Source of the DNA: Devosia sp. 2618
GTDB lineage: Bacteria > Pseudomonadota > Alphaproteobacteria > Rhizobiales > Devosiaceae
Assembly: GCF_040546815.1 (NCBI RefSeq)
Contig: NZ_JBEPOO010000001.1
Location: 620,001-684,000, forward strand
Length of the DNA: 64,000 nt
Reading direction: 5' to 3'
Shown here: positions 9,391 through 17,494 of the stretch, piece after piece
Position numbering within the stretch: position 1 is the stretch's first letter
Layout of the letters: each line of letters starts with the position of its first letter
Notes under the pieces: model-generated
What the model was told of the DNA's origin: nothing
The model's database searches: none
Seen by the model: only the letters and a program-made list of their open reading frames with translations
Position numbers and translations under genes: made by a program

Positions 9391-9520
9391 CCCTCTCCCC
9401 TGAGGGGAGAGGGTTAGGGTGAGGGGTTCAGCGGTGGTGCGAGCTCTCTGTGCCCAAGCCGACCATTGAACCCCTCACCCGGCGCTACGCGCCGACCTCT
9501 CCCCTCAGGGGCGAGGTGAA
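9391..9520. repeat. Intergenic palindromic repeat cluster (REP/RIME-like)
   Basis: Contains the palindrome CCCTCTCCCC-TGA-GGGGAGAGGG (9391-9413), then GGGTGAGGGGTTCA (9417-9430) and its inverse TGAACCCCTCACCC (9467-9480), then a related CCTCTCCCCTCAGGGGCGAGG (9497-9517). This mosaic of inverted blocks is the form of the intergenic elements common in Hyphomicrobiales genomes. No transposase is associated. Confidence 0.6.
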
Positions 9521-9971
9521 GAAAGAGCACCATCTCGCCCACGCACCGGCCAGATTCCTCCCCCTTTTCAGGGGGAGGCTAGGTGGGGGTATTCTTTCTT
9601 ATGCCCCTCGCCAAAATCTGCTGCACAATCCCCCCCATCTCTCCGAGATACGAGCGGCGCTGCAGCGACCGGCGGTCGGAGGGACAGCCGGGGAAGGGGA
9701 GGTCGCGCTTCCTTTCGGGTTGAGCGGACGCGACAATCGGGCGGGGTGCTACGGCTATCCGCTGGGGTCCCGATCTCGCCTGCCGAGTAAAGTCCCGGCG
9801 CCCCGAGGCGGTCTGCGTCTCATTTTTCAAATTCTTAGAGGCGAAGCTCGCCTCGGGGCTCCGCTCGTTTTATGACAACCGCAGCACAGGCGGGGCTTTC
9901 GCATGTCTCGCGGAACCGATTGCATCGGTATGGCTTGTTGGTAGTCTGGGGCTAATCGGAGAATTGCATAG

Positions 9972-10910
9972 ATGAAGTGGCGCGGGCGCGAGCAAAGCTC
10001 GAATATCGATGATCGGCGTGGCCAGAGCGGCGGGTCTCGCGGCGGTTTTGGCGGTAGTCCATTTGGGCGCGGCGGCGGTGGTATTCGTCTGCCCACCGGT
10101 GGCGGCGGTGGCTCGCGCGGCGGCATTGGTGGCCTGATCGGTATCGTCGTGGTGCTGGGCATCATCTGGGTTGCGACGGGCCAGAACCCGCTCGATATCC
10201 TGACCAATGGCGGCACGACCTCGACGCAGACCTCCAGCTCGTCGTCCAGCCAGGTGCCGACGACCGGCGATCAGGCCGATCTGCGCAGCTTTGTCGGCGT
10301 TGTGGTCAAGGAAACCGAAGACCTCTGGACCGAGGTGTTCGCCCAGCAGAACCAGGATTATCCCGAGCCAAAGGTCGTGCTGTTCACCAATGCGGTCAAC
10401 ACCGCCTGCGGCGCCGCAGATGCGAGCACTGGGCCATTCTACTGCCCCGGCGACCGCCAGGTTTACATCGACCTCAGCTTTTACGACCAGCTGCGCGACG
10501 AATTCGGCGCGCCCGGCGATTTCGCGCAGGCCTATGTGCTGGCCCACGAAATCGGCCACCACGTACAAAACATCACCGGCGTGCTGCCCGAGTTCAATCG
10601 CCGTCGCCAGTCGATGAGCACGGAACAGGCCAATGCCTATTCGGTGCGCGTCGAGCTACAGGCCGATTGCTATGCGGGTGTGTGGGCCAATTATGCCGGT
10701 CAGGAAGATCTGCTCGACAACGGCGATATCGAAGAAGCGCTGAACGCGGCCGAACAGATCGGCGACGATACGCTGCAAAAGCGCATGCAGGGCTTTGCCG
10801 TGCCAAAGACCTTCAATCACGGCACGTCCGCCCAGCGCAAAACCTGGTTCGAACGTGGCTACGCCAACGGCAACCCCGGCGACTGCGACACGTTCTCGGG
10901 CAATGTTTGA
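9972..10910 (+). CDS. Neutral zinc metallopeptidase, YpfJ family
   Basis: A 312-residue protein with an Arg/Gly-rich cytosolic N-terminus (residues 1-50), one transmembrane segment ('GIGGLIGIVVVLGIIWVATG', about 50-69), a Ser/Thr linker and a C-terminal Pfam zinc_peptidase domain. The HEXXH motif is 'AHEIGHHVQ' and the third ligand lies in 'LQADCYAGVW'. Orientation suggests the catalytic domain faces the periplasm. Substrates of the YpfJ family are not known. The glycine-rich N-terminal tail is typical of the family. Followed by a palindromic repeat pair at 10943-11017. Confidence 0.9.
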   Translation: MKWRGREQSSNIDDRRGQSGGSRGGFGGSPFGRGGGGIRLPTGGGGGSRGGIGGLIGIVVVLGIIWVATGQNPLDILTNGGTTSTQTSSSSSSQVPTTGDQADLRSFVGVVVKETEDLWTEVFAQQNQDYPEPKVVLFTNAVNTACGAADASTGPFYCPGDRQVYIDLSFYDQLRDEFGAPGDFAQAYVLAHEIGHHVQNITGVLPEFNRRRQSMSTEQANAYSVRVELQADCYAGVWANYAGQEDLLDNGDIEEALNAAEQIGDDTLQKRMQGFAVPKTFNHGTSAQRKTWFERGYANGNPGDCDTFSGNV

Positions 10911-10942
10911 GTTTTCTCACCTCTCCCCACAAGCACAGTGCT

Positions 10943-11017
10943 GCCCTCGGACTTGATCCGAGGGCCTCTGTCAGGCTTGCGCATTTGGAGAGTGGTCCTC
11001 GGATCAAGTCCGAGGAC
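10943..11017. repeat. Paired palindromic repeats with CTCGGA/TCCGAG arms
   Basis: GCCCTCGGA-cttga-TCCGAGGGC (10943-10965) and GTCCTCGGA-tcaag-TCCGAGGAC (10995-11017) are each hairpins, and their cores are reverse complements of each other. They sit between the convergent metallopeptidase and carA genes. The form is that of a two-unit REP element; it could also act as a bidirectional RNA end. Confidence 0.7.
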
Positions 11018-11049
11018 AGCGTAGCGGGTGGGAACTATCCCAGAACCAA

Positions 11050-12258
11050 TCAGGCCGCAGTCGGTGCGACGTATTCCGGCTTCTGCTCAAGGCCCTTCTG
11101 GGCGCGGACGTGGTTCATGAACCGCGTGAACAGGTAGTGGCTGTCGCGTGGGCCGGGGCTGGCTTCGGGGTGGTACTGCACCGAGAAGATCGGCTTGCCG
11201 TCAACGCTGAGGCCGGCATTGGAATTGTCGAACAGCGAGATGTGGGTCTCGGTGACGCCGGCAGGCAGGCTGGCCTTGTCCACGGCAAAGCCGTGGTTCA
11301 TCGAGGTGATTTCCACCTTGCCGGTGGTCAGGTCCTTGACCGGATGGTTGGCGCCGTGATGGCCCTGATGCATCTTGGACGTGGTGCCGCCCAGCGCCAG
11401 GCCGAGCAACTGGTGACCAAGGCAGATGCCGAACACGGGCTTGCCGGTGTTCATCAGCTTCTGGATGGTCGGCACGGCATATTTGCCGGTCGCGGCTGGA
11501 TCGCCGGGGCCGTTGGAGAGGAAAATGCCGTCCGGATTGTGCGACAGCACATCTTCAGCGGTCGCCGTTGCCGGAACCACGGTCACCTTGGCGCCCTGAT
11601 CGGCGAGGCACCGCAGGATGTTGCGCTTGGCGCCGTAGTCGATTGCGACGATGTGGAATTCTGGCTTGTCGAGCGTGCCGTAGCCTTCGTTCCACACCCA
11701 GCCGGTCTGGTCCCAGTGGTAGGTCTGGGCAGTGGTGACTTCCTTGGCGAGGTCGAGACCCTCAAGGCCGGGGAAGGCATTGAGTTCGGCCTTGATCGAG
11801 GCTTCGTCGAACTGGCCGGTTGGCTCATGGGCGACGACGCCGTTGGGCATGCCGTTCTCGCGGATCAGCGCGGTCAGGGCGCGGGTGTCAACGCCGGCAA
11901 TGCCGACAATGTTGCGCTTCTTGAGCCAGGCGTCGAGCTTCTCGATCGAGCGATAGTTCGATGGGTTGGTGATGTCGGCCTTGAGCACGACGCCGCGCAC
12001 GCCAGACAGAGCGGCCATGTTGACCGTCTCGATGTCTTCGTCATTGGCGCCGACATTGCCGATATGGGGGAAGGTGAAGGTGATGATCTGGCCCGCATAG
12101 GAGGGGTCGGTCAGCACTTCCTGGTAGCCGGTCATGGCGGTGTTGAAGCACACTTCGCCAGCGGCATGACCCACTGCGCCGATACCGCGGCCTTCCAGGC
12201 GCGTACCGTCTGCCAGAATCAGAACTGCGGTCGCGGGGGATTGCTGCCAGCCGGTCAC
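11050..12258 (-). CDS. carA: Carbamoyl-phosphate synthase small subunit
   Basis: The 402-residue glutamine amidotransferase subunit of carbamoyl-phosphate synthase supplies ammonia to CarB for pyrimidine and arginine synthesis. Residues 1-150 form the CPSase small-chain N-terminal domain ('GYQEVLTDPSYAGQIITFT'); the GATase domain carries the nucleophile in 'FGICLGHQLLG' and the His/Glu of the triad in 'VQYHPEASPGP'. The start is GTG at 12258 with GGAGG six bases upstream. carB is not in the window. It is divergent from yqeY. Confidence 0.97.
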   Translation of the reverse strand: MTGWQQSPATAVLILADGTRLEGRGIGAVGHAAGEVCFNTAMTGYQEVLTDPSYAGQIITFTFPHIGNVGANDEDIETVNMAALSGVRGVVLKADITNPSNYRSIEKLDAWLKKRNIVGIAGVDTRALTALIRENGMPNGVVAHEPTGQFDEASIKAELNAFPGLEGLDLAKEVTTAQTYHWDQTGWVWNEGYGTLDKPEFHIVAIDYGAKRNILRCLADQGAKVTVVPATATAEDVLSHNPDGIFLSNGPGDPAATGKYAVPTIQKLMNTGKPVFGICLGHQLLGLALGGTTSKMHQGHHGANHPVKDLTTGKVEITSMNHGFAVDKASLPAGVTETHISLFDNSNAGLSVDGKPIFSVQYHPEASPGPRDSHYLFTRFMNHVRAQKGLEQKPEYVAPTAA

Positions 12259-12452
12259 GGTGGGCCTCCAAAGTTGGTTTCAGGTGCTCGCGCGGTCAGA
12301 CCGGCAAAGTCTTGCAACTTTTCCTCGGGCTTCTCGCTGCGATGTCGATTGAGGCCTCTCCTTAGAAGCCTGAGCGTGGCAGCGCAAGTGGCGCGAGCCG
12401 CTTATTGCGCCTATATGGGGCCAAGAAAACGCATAGCAAGAGGACAAAACCC

Positions 12453-12905
12453 ATGCGCGAACAGTTTAGCGAAGAGCTCAAAACGGCTCTCAAAGCCCGC
12501 GATCAGCGGCGTACTGCGACGCTGCGTGCCATTACCGCGGCCGTCAAAGACAAGGATATCGCGATCCGTCAGGAGAATCGCGGGCCAGCGACCAATGAGG
12601 AAATCCTCGCCATCGTGCAGAAGATGGTCAAGCAGCGCGAAGAGAGCTTTGCCATCTATGCGCAGGCCGGTCGCGCCGACCTCGCCACGGTGGAAAAGGA
12701 AGAAATCGACATCCTCAACGAGTTCCTGCCCAAGGGATTGTCGGACGAAGAAGTCGATGCCGCGATTGCTGCCGCCATCGTTTCGAGCGGTGCCGAAGGC
12801 CCCAAGGACATGGGCAAGGTCATTGCCCAGCTCAAGATCGACTACCCGGGCCGGATCGATTTCGGCAAGGCAAGCGGCAAGGTGCGCGCGGCGCTGGCCG
12901 GTTGA
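12453..12905 (+). CDS. yqeY: GatB/YqeY domain-containing protein
   Basis: The 150-residue helical protein starts 'MREQFSEELKTALKARD', has the family segment 'EKEEIDILNEFLPKGLSDEE' near residues 88-107 and ends 'GKASGKVRAAL'. This is a stand-alone form of the tRNA-binding tail domain of GatB; its own role is not established. The ATG at 12453 fits the conserved start; an in-frame ATG at 12405 adds 16 basic residues. In related genomes this gene commonly sits between carA and dnaG; here dnaG is 4.6 kb further on. Its stop abuts the convergent cyclase stop. Confidence 0.92.
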   Translation: MREQFSEELKTALKARDQRRTATLRAITAAVKDKDIAIRQENRGPATNEEILAIVQKMVKQREESFAIYAQAGRADLATVEKEEIDILNEFLPKGLSDEEVDAAIAAAIVSSGAEGPKDMGKVIAQLKIDYPGRIDFGKASGKVRAALAG

Positions 12906-14051
12906 TCAGGCGATAAGACGCATGGGGGTAGCGGCAACGCGATTGCGGCCGCTGCCCTTGGCCTTGTAGAGGCCATCATCGGCGCGATTGAGCACCGATG
13001 AGAACGACTCACCAGCGCCGCTGGTGGCGACGCCCACGCTGACGGTGGCCAGAATGATCTGCGATGCGGTGACGGCCGGGGATGCCTCAAGATCGGCGCG
13101 TACGCTTTCGGCGACCGATTTGGCATAGTCGATATTGGCCGCTGGCAGGATGGCGCAGAACTCCTCGCCGCCGATACGGGCAACGATATCCTCAGGGCGC
13201 AGATTCTGCAGTAGGATCAGGGCGAAATGACGGATCACAGCGTCACCGCCGGCGTGGCCCTGACGGTCGTTGATCTGCTTAAAGTGATCGATATCAAACA
13301 TCAGCACGGCAATACCCGAAGATAACTCGTTGCCATCGAAGCGATCGAACAAGGCGCGGCGGTTCAGCAGGCCGGTCATGGAATCGGTCAGGGCTTCATC
13401 GCGGTGGCGACGGGTAGCGCGCGATTGGCCCATCGTAATGGAGAGGGCGCCTAGACAGGTGACGCCGATAATGGCCATGATGGAATTGACCTGCTCGGCC
13501 CAGTTGCTGGGTGGCTCGGTCAAAACGAGGTGCCCCTCGATCAATAGGACAATGCAGCAGGCGAAAAAGGACAGGCTGGTAAGCACGAAAATGGCAGAGC
13601 CGAGAATAAGCGGCAGCGGCGCTTCTTTACGCCCCAGCCAGTACTCGCGGCCCGACAGCAGCATGAAGATGCCGCACCACAGGTTCAGCGTCATCGTGCC
13701 GATGCCGGAATAGCCAAAGATCAGCGGAATGGCGACGCTGGCCACTGACGCTGTGCCAAGGCCCAAAGACCAGCCAGTCGAAATTATGCCGGTGCGGAAC
13801 TGGCAGGTGCCGACGTAAATCAGCGCCATGCCGGCGACCAGCATGCTGAATGTGGAGAGTTGAACGATTGTATCGTAGCGGTCGCCCAGCATGCCGAAGG
13901 CAGCCAGATAGACGATGACGAGGGCCATGCCGGCGGCCCAGCTGCGCAGATAGCTATCCTGACGCGCGTTTAGCCAGCTGATGAACAGCGTAAGCATCAT
14001 CGCGGCCGTGGCGAATGCCAGAGCAAAAACCAAGGATGCGTTGTCGATCAT
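12906..14051 (-). CDS. Membrane-anchored GGDEF diguanylate cyclase
   Basis: A 381-residue protein with about six transmembrane segments (residues 5-210), then a complete GGDEF domain. The active-site signature is GGEEF ('ARIGGEEFCAIL'), and an RPED inhibitory I-site lies exactly five residues before it, so the enzyme should make cyclic di-GMP and be product-inhibited. The membrane part resembles MASE-like sensor regions, with no identifiable ligand pocket. The ATG at 14051 is chosen because the open frame upstream (to 14225) has low-complexity codons and overlaps the neighbouring MFS gene. Confidence is high for cyclase, low for the signal. Confidence 0.9.
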   Translation of the reverse strand: MIDNASLVFALAFATAAMMLTLFISWLNARQDSYLRSWAAGMALVIVYLAAFGMLGDRYDTIVQLSTFSMLVAGMALIYVGTCQFRTGIISTGWSLGLGTASVASVAIPLIFGYSGIGTMTLNLWCGIFMLLSGREYWLGRKEAPLPLILGSAIFVLTSLSFFACCIVLLIEGHLVLTEPPSNWAEQVNSIMAIIGVTCLGALSITMGQSRATRRHRDEALTDSMTGLLNRRALFDRFDGNELSSGIAVLMFDIDHFKQINDRQGHAGGDAVIRHFALILLQNLRPEDIVARIGGEEFCAILPAANIDYAKSVAESVRADLEASPAVTASQIILATVSVGVATSGAGESFSSVLNRADDGLYKAKGSGRNRVAATPMRLIA

Positions 14052-14176
14052 TGCCCAGCCCGCTTCATCCCGCTTTTGCCAGTAGTTTGCAGCAAAACTC
14101 GAAAAGAAAAGTTTCCTAGCGGTAATGAGACCCTGAAAGGTGACTAAACGGTTAGTTTTGGCGCTTGTACCACGCG

Positions 14177-15355
14177 CTATTGTGCAGGACGCGGCAGCGG
14201 CGCGGGCGAGCGCAGCTCCTGCCAATAGGACCAGATCGCGACGAAAACCGCGATAATCAGCGCGGCGGTGCCGATGAGGGGCAGTTCGCGGTAGCCGAAG
14301 CCGTTCTCAAGCAGGTTGGCGCCCAACACAGCGCCGATGGCGATGCCGACGTTAAAGCCTGTGGGTATCAAAGCCGAGGCCAGATTGGGCGCATCGCCCG
14401 CCCATGCCAGCACACGTGATTGTACCGGAGAACCGAAAGCGAAGTTCACGCCGCCCCAGAAGACGACAACCACGGCCATAATCATGGGGTATGGGCTGGC
14501 CAGATAGAGGAGGGCGAAGGCGACGGCCTGCGTCGTCAGAATGACGATCAGCGACGGCATCAGCTTCCAGTCGGCGAGGCGGCCGCCGATGAAGACACCG
14601 ATGGTGGAGCCGACGCCGTAGAGCAGCAGCACCCACGGCACGATATTGGTATCGAGCAGGGTCACTTCACGCAGCAGGGGGGCGATATAGGTAAAGAGGC
14701 TGTACTGCCCGATCATCACCAGAATGACGATGATCAGGGAGGTCACGATCTGCTGGCGGCCGAGCGCCTTGAATTCGCGCAGGAAGCTGCCGCCCGTGCT
14801 GGATTGCCCCGTCTTGGCCGGCAGAAACAAAGCGATTGCGAGCGTCGCGACCAGACCCAATGCGCCGACGGCCCAGAAGGTGGCGCGCCAGCCAAAGGCA
14901 TTGCCGATAGCAGTGCCGCCGGGAACGCCCAGAATATTGGAGACGGTAAGGCCGGAAAGGATCAGCGCTACAGCAAAGCCGCGCTTGTCGGCGGGAACGA
15001 GGTTGACCGCAACGATAGCCGCAATGCCGAAATAGGTGCCGTGCACCACCGACACTAGCACACGGGCCCACATCAACAGCTCAAAGCTTGGTGCCAGTGC
15101 GCACAGTGCCTGTCCGAAGGTAAAGACGCCGCCCAGCAGCAGGATCAGCGTCTTGCGCGTCAGCTTCTTGGTCGCCACCGCCAAAAGGGGACCACCAATC
15201 GCGATGCCGATGGCATAGCCCGTGATCAGGTAACCCGCGACGGGGATGGTCACGCCGAGGCCGTCAGCGACCTCGGGCAGCACGCCGGCAATGACAAATT
15301 CAGCTGTGCCAAAAGCAAAGGCAGCAAGGAACAAAGCGAGCAGGGGGAGCGACAT
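14177..15355 (-). CDS. MFS transporter (AraJ/YdhP-like efflux)
   Basis: A 392-residue twelve-segment transporter beginning 'LALFLAAFAFGTAEFVIAGV', the TM1 signature with a membrane acidic residue found in AraJ/YdhP pumps, followed by 'LVSVVHGTYFGIAAIVAV' in TM4-5. It is a paralogue in type of the pump at 3910-5130. The likely role is proton-coupled export of a small organic compound; the substrate cannot be read from sequence. It is divergent from hdeD-like 15540-16103, and 184 bp of intergenic DNA separate them. Confidence 0.86.
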   Translation of the reverse strand: MSLPLLALFLAAFAFGTAEFVIAGVLPEVADGLGVTIPVAGYLITGYAIGIAIGGPLLAVATKKLTRKTLILLLGGVFTFGQALCALAPSFELLMWARVLVSVVHGTYFGIAAIVAVNLVPADKRGFAVALILSGLTVSNILGVPGGTAIGNAFGWRATFWAVGALGLVATLAIALFLPAKTGQSSTGGSFLREFKALGRQQIVTSLIIVILVMIGQYSLFTYIAPLLREVTLLDTNIVPWVLLLYGVGSTIGVFIGGRLADWKLMPSLIVILTTQAVAFALLYLASPYPMIMAVVVVFWGGVNFAFGSPVQSRVLAWAGDAPNLASALIPTGFNVGIAIGAVLGANLLENGFGYRELPLIGTAALIIAVFVAIWSYWQELRSPAPLPRPAQ

Positions 15356-15539
15356 GAAACAAACCGCAGACGCGGGCCTCGATTAAAGCGGTCTCAAACC
15401 ACGTGCCCGGCTCGACCGCAACCAACAAAATAACCAGCCGATATAGATAAACTGAACCCAAGTTGCCGCTTGGCAGTTTCGTCGCCTGCGCTAATGTATC
15501 CGAATAGACCGGCGGGTCTTGCCGCCCTGGAGAGTGAAC

Positions 15540-16103
15540 ATGACTGTATCTGCTGAGACGAAGCAACGCGTTGCGCTGGCCACGGCGTTGCGTGGGGTGC
15601 TGATGCTGCTGGCCGGGATCTACGCGATCATCTGGCCGGCCGAGGCGCTCACCGTTCTGGTGCTGGCCGGTGGCATCCTGCTGATCGTCGACGGTGCACT
15701 GGGCCTGTGGAGTCTGACCTTTGGCGGCGGCAAGAGCGGCAATTACTGGTTCGACGTTGTCTCCAACGCGCTGTCGCTGATTCTGGGCATTCTAATCCTG
15801 ATCAGCCCGTTACTCGCGACCATCTTCACCGTCGCCTTCATGGCCAGCCTTGTCGGTATCGCGGCGCTGGTTGTCGGTGTGATGCAAATCGTGGTGATCA
15901 CTCGCGAGCGTGAGCACTATGCCCGAATCTGGCCGGTGGTGCTGTCGGGCGTCTCCTACATCCTGCTCGGTCTCGTCTTCCTGTTCTTCCCACTGCTCAG
16001 CGCCACCATCGCCGTAATCATGGGCGGCGTGCTGCTGGTGTTCTTCTCGTTCGGCCTGTTCGGCTGGGCCTGGCGTCTCTATCAGCGCAGCAAGGTCGCT
16101 TAA
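15540..16103 (+). CDS. HdeD-family (DUF308) membrane protein
   Basis: The 187-residue protein has six hydrophobic segments in three DUF308 pairs ('GVLMLLAGIYAIIWP', 'NALSLILGILILISP', 'GVSYILLGLVFLFFP'), each pair containing the G-x-x-x-L/I-x-G pattern. HdeD in E. coli contributes to acid resistance at high cell density; the mechanism is unknown. The ATG at 15540 has a purine-rich SD (GGAGAG). Its last four bases overlap the convergent yihY-type gene. Confidence 0.85.
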   Translation: MTVSAETKQRVALATALRGVLMLLAGIYAIIWPAEALTVLVLAGGILLIVDGALGLWSLTFGGGKSGNYWFDVVSNALSLILGILILISPLLATIFTVAFMASLVGIAALVVGVMQIVVITREREHYARIWPVVLSGVSYILLGLVFLFFPLLSATIAVIMGGVLLVFFSFGLFGWAWRLYQRSKVA

Positions 16104-17002
16104 GCGGCTGCGGCGCGTTCAGCCAGGGTCTCGCGTTCCAGCTCGGCGTTGATCGTGGCGCCGAGCACGACAATCAGCGCAGAGTTGTACATCCAGAGCA
16201 GCAGCACGATGGCAGTGGCCAGCGAGCCGAAGGTGGCTTCGAAATTGCCCAAGCTCTCGACGTAAAACGAAAAGATGGCGCAGGTGGCGAGCCAGAGCAG
16301 GCTTGCCACCATGGCGCCGGGCCAGATCCAACGGGCGCGCTTGGCCTTGCGGTCTGGCGCGAAGCGATAAAAGGCGGCGATGCCGAGCACGCCAAGGATC
16401 AGCAGCAGCGGCCAGCGCAGCAGCAGGATCGGGACCTGGCTGGCGCCCAGCCAGGGTAGGCTGGCAAAATAGGCTGGGATCAAAGCCACCAGGGTCAGCA
16501 CCACGATCATGCCGAGGCCCGCAACCAGCGTCGTGACGATGGATACGCCGACAGCGGCGACAATGCCGCGTTTCTCCGGCTCGGCACGGGTCTGGGAGGT
16601 GGCGAAGATCAGCGCCGCCACGCCGCGCGATCCGCTCCAGACCGCGATGACAAAGGACAACAGCAGACCAAAACCCAGCCCGGCGCGGGGCTGGTTGATC
16701 AGAGCCGACATCTGCCCGGCCAACAATTCAAGCGCCGGCTGTGGGATCAGGCCTTCAAGGCGGTCGACGATATCGGCGAGAAACCCCGCATTGGCGAACA
16801 GGCCAAACAGCAGCACGATGGTCGCGACGGCCGGGAACAGCGACAGAAAGCCAAAATAAGCGACCCCGGCGCAGCGCATGGACGTATCCATCCGGGCCAT
16901 CGCCTTGGTGGTGCGCCAGACGACACGCCGCCAACGCCGACGAAGGCTTCGTGGCGATGACTGGGTGAGGGGCGGCGCTAAAGTATCGGTCATGTTGGTC
17001 AA
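16100..17002 (-). CDS. YihY/BrkB-family inner-membrane protein
   Basis: A 300-residue protein with about six membrane segments and the family hallmarks 'DTSMRCAGVAYFGFLSLFPAV' (TM1 region, residues 38-58), 'RGVAALIFATSQTRAEPEKRG' and 'YNSALIVVLGATINAELE' near the C-terminus. BrkB proteins were once called RNase BN by mistake; they are transport-like membrane proteins of unsettled function. Seventeen basic residues at the N-terminus should stay cytosolic. It lies 25 bp downstream of the small protein gene at 17028-17423 on the same strand, so co-transcription is possible. Confidence 0.87.
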   Translation of the reverse strand: MTNMTDTLAPPLTQSSPRSLRRRWRRVVWRTTKAMARMDTSMRCAGVAYFGFLSLFPAVATIVLLFGLFANAGFLADIVDRLEGLIPQPALELLAGQMSALINQPRAGLGFGLLLSFVIAVWSGSRGVAALIFATSQTRAEPEKRGIVAAVGVSIVTTLVAGLGMIVVLTLVALIPAYFASLPWLGASQVPILLLRWPLLLILGVLGIAAFYRFAPDRKAKRARWIWPGAMVASLLWLATCAIFSFYVESLGNFEATFGSLATAIVLLLWMYNSALIVVLGATINAELERETLAERAAAA

Positions 17003-17027
17003 CGTCGCTGACGCGGTCGAGTTGCCG

Positions 17028-17423
17028 CTAGTGATAGATCACGTTGATTCCCGCCACGCTGTCGTCCTTGCGATAGACGGTACCCTCTGCTGGCGCCTGC
17101 AATTCGATATTGCCGAAGCCGTCCCAGCGCGGGTCAAGGTCCGCAGCGACGCCGACCGAGAAAAAGCTCGTGGCATCGTCTGGCAGCTCGTCGCGGGCCG
17201 GAACGAGGGCGGCCTGGGTGTTGGCGCCGGTGGTTGCGCCGCAATCGCGGGAAAAGACTACAAGGTCGAACTTATCATCGAGCGAGGTCAGTCGGCTATG
17301 CTGTTCTGTGACACAAGGCGGGATCAGGCTGCCGAGATACCAGAGGCCGCCGCCGATCAGCAGGGCGGGGACGGCGGTGAACAGGACAAACAGGCGGAGT
17401 GAAAATCTGGCTCTGTTTGTCAC
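17028..17423 (-). CDS. Conserved hypothetical protein with N-terminal membrane anchor
   Basis: The 131-residue protein has one N-terminal hydrophobic segment ('LFVLFTAVPALLIGGGLWYLG', shown from about residue 11) that may be an anchor or uncleaved signal, then a periplasmic domain with the motif 'VVFSRDCGATTGANTQAAL' seen in small uncharacterised proteobacterial proteins. Three cysteines could pair. Start is GTG at 17423 with a weak G-rich SD, so the start is uncertain. I do not assign a function. It lies upstream of yihY on the same strand and divergent from dnaG. Confidence 0.65.
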   Translation of the reverse strand: MTNRARFSLRLFVLFTAVPALLIGGGLWYLGSLIPPCVTEQHSRLTSLDDKFDLVVFSRDCGATTGANTQAALVPARDELPDDATSFFSVGVAADLDPRWDGFGNIELQAPAEGTVYRKDDSVAGINVIYH

Positions 17424-17494
17424 CGGTAAAAACCCCGCTGTGGAAAAACTGGCGGCTCGTGACTCGGACGCCGATAGTGCATACTTAGCATCTC

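Larger units (their letters stand above)
9188..9971. other. 784-bp spacer without a supported gene; repeats and a palindrome
   Basis: Reading frames here have no recognisable product. The region holds an 18-bp palindrome (9351-9368), a cluster of C/G-run inverted repeats (9391-9520), and further C-rich and inverted segments to about 9830. It separates the divergent cpdB and metallopeptidase genes and looks like an accumulation site for intergenic repeats. Confidence 0.6.

Noticed and set aside
9576..9830. Minus-strand 83-codon frame in the repeat-rich spacer
   Set aside because: Composed of repeat sequence with basic residues; no homology or ribosome-binding site seen.
12041..14225. Upstream extended start for the diguanylate cyclase (14225)
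   Set aside because: The extra 58 residues are Ala/Arg/Phe-rich, have no family match, and overlap the MFS gene; the ATG at 14051 begins the conserved membrane segment.
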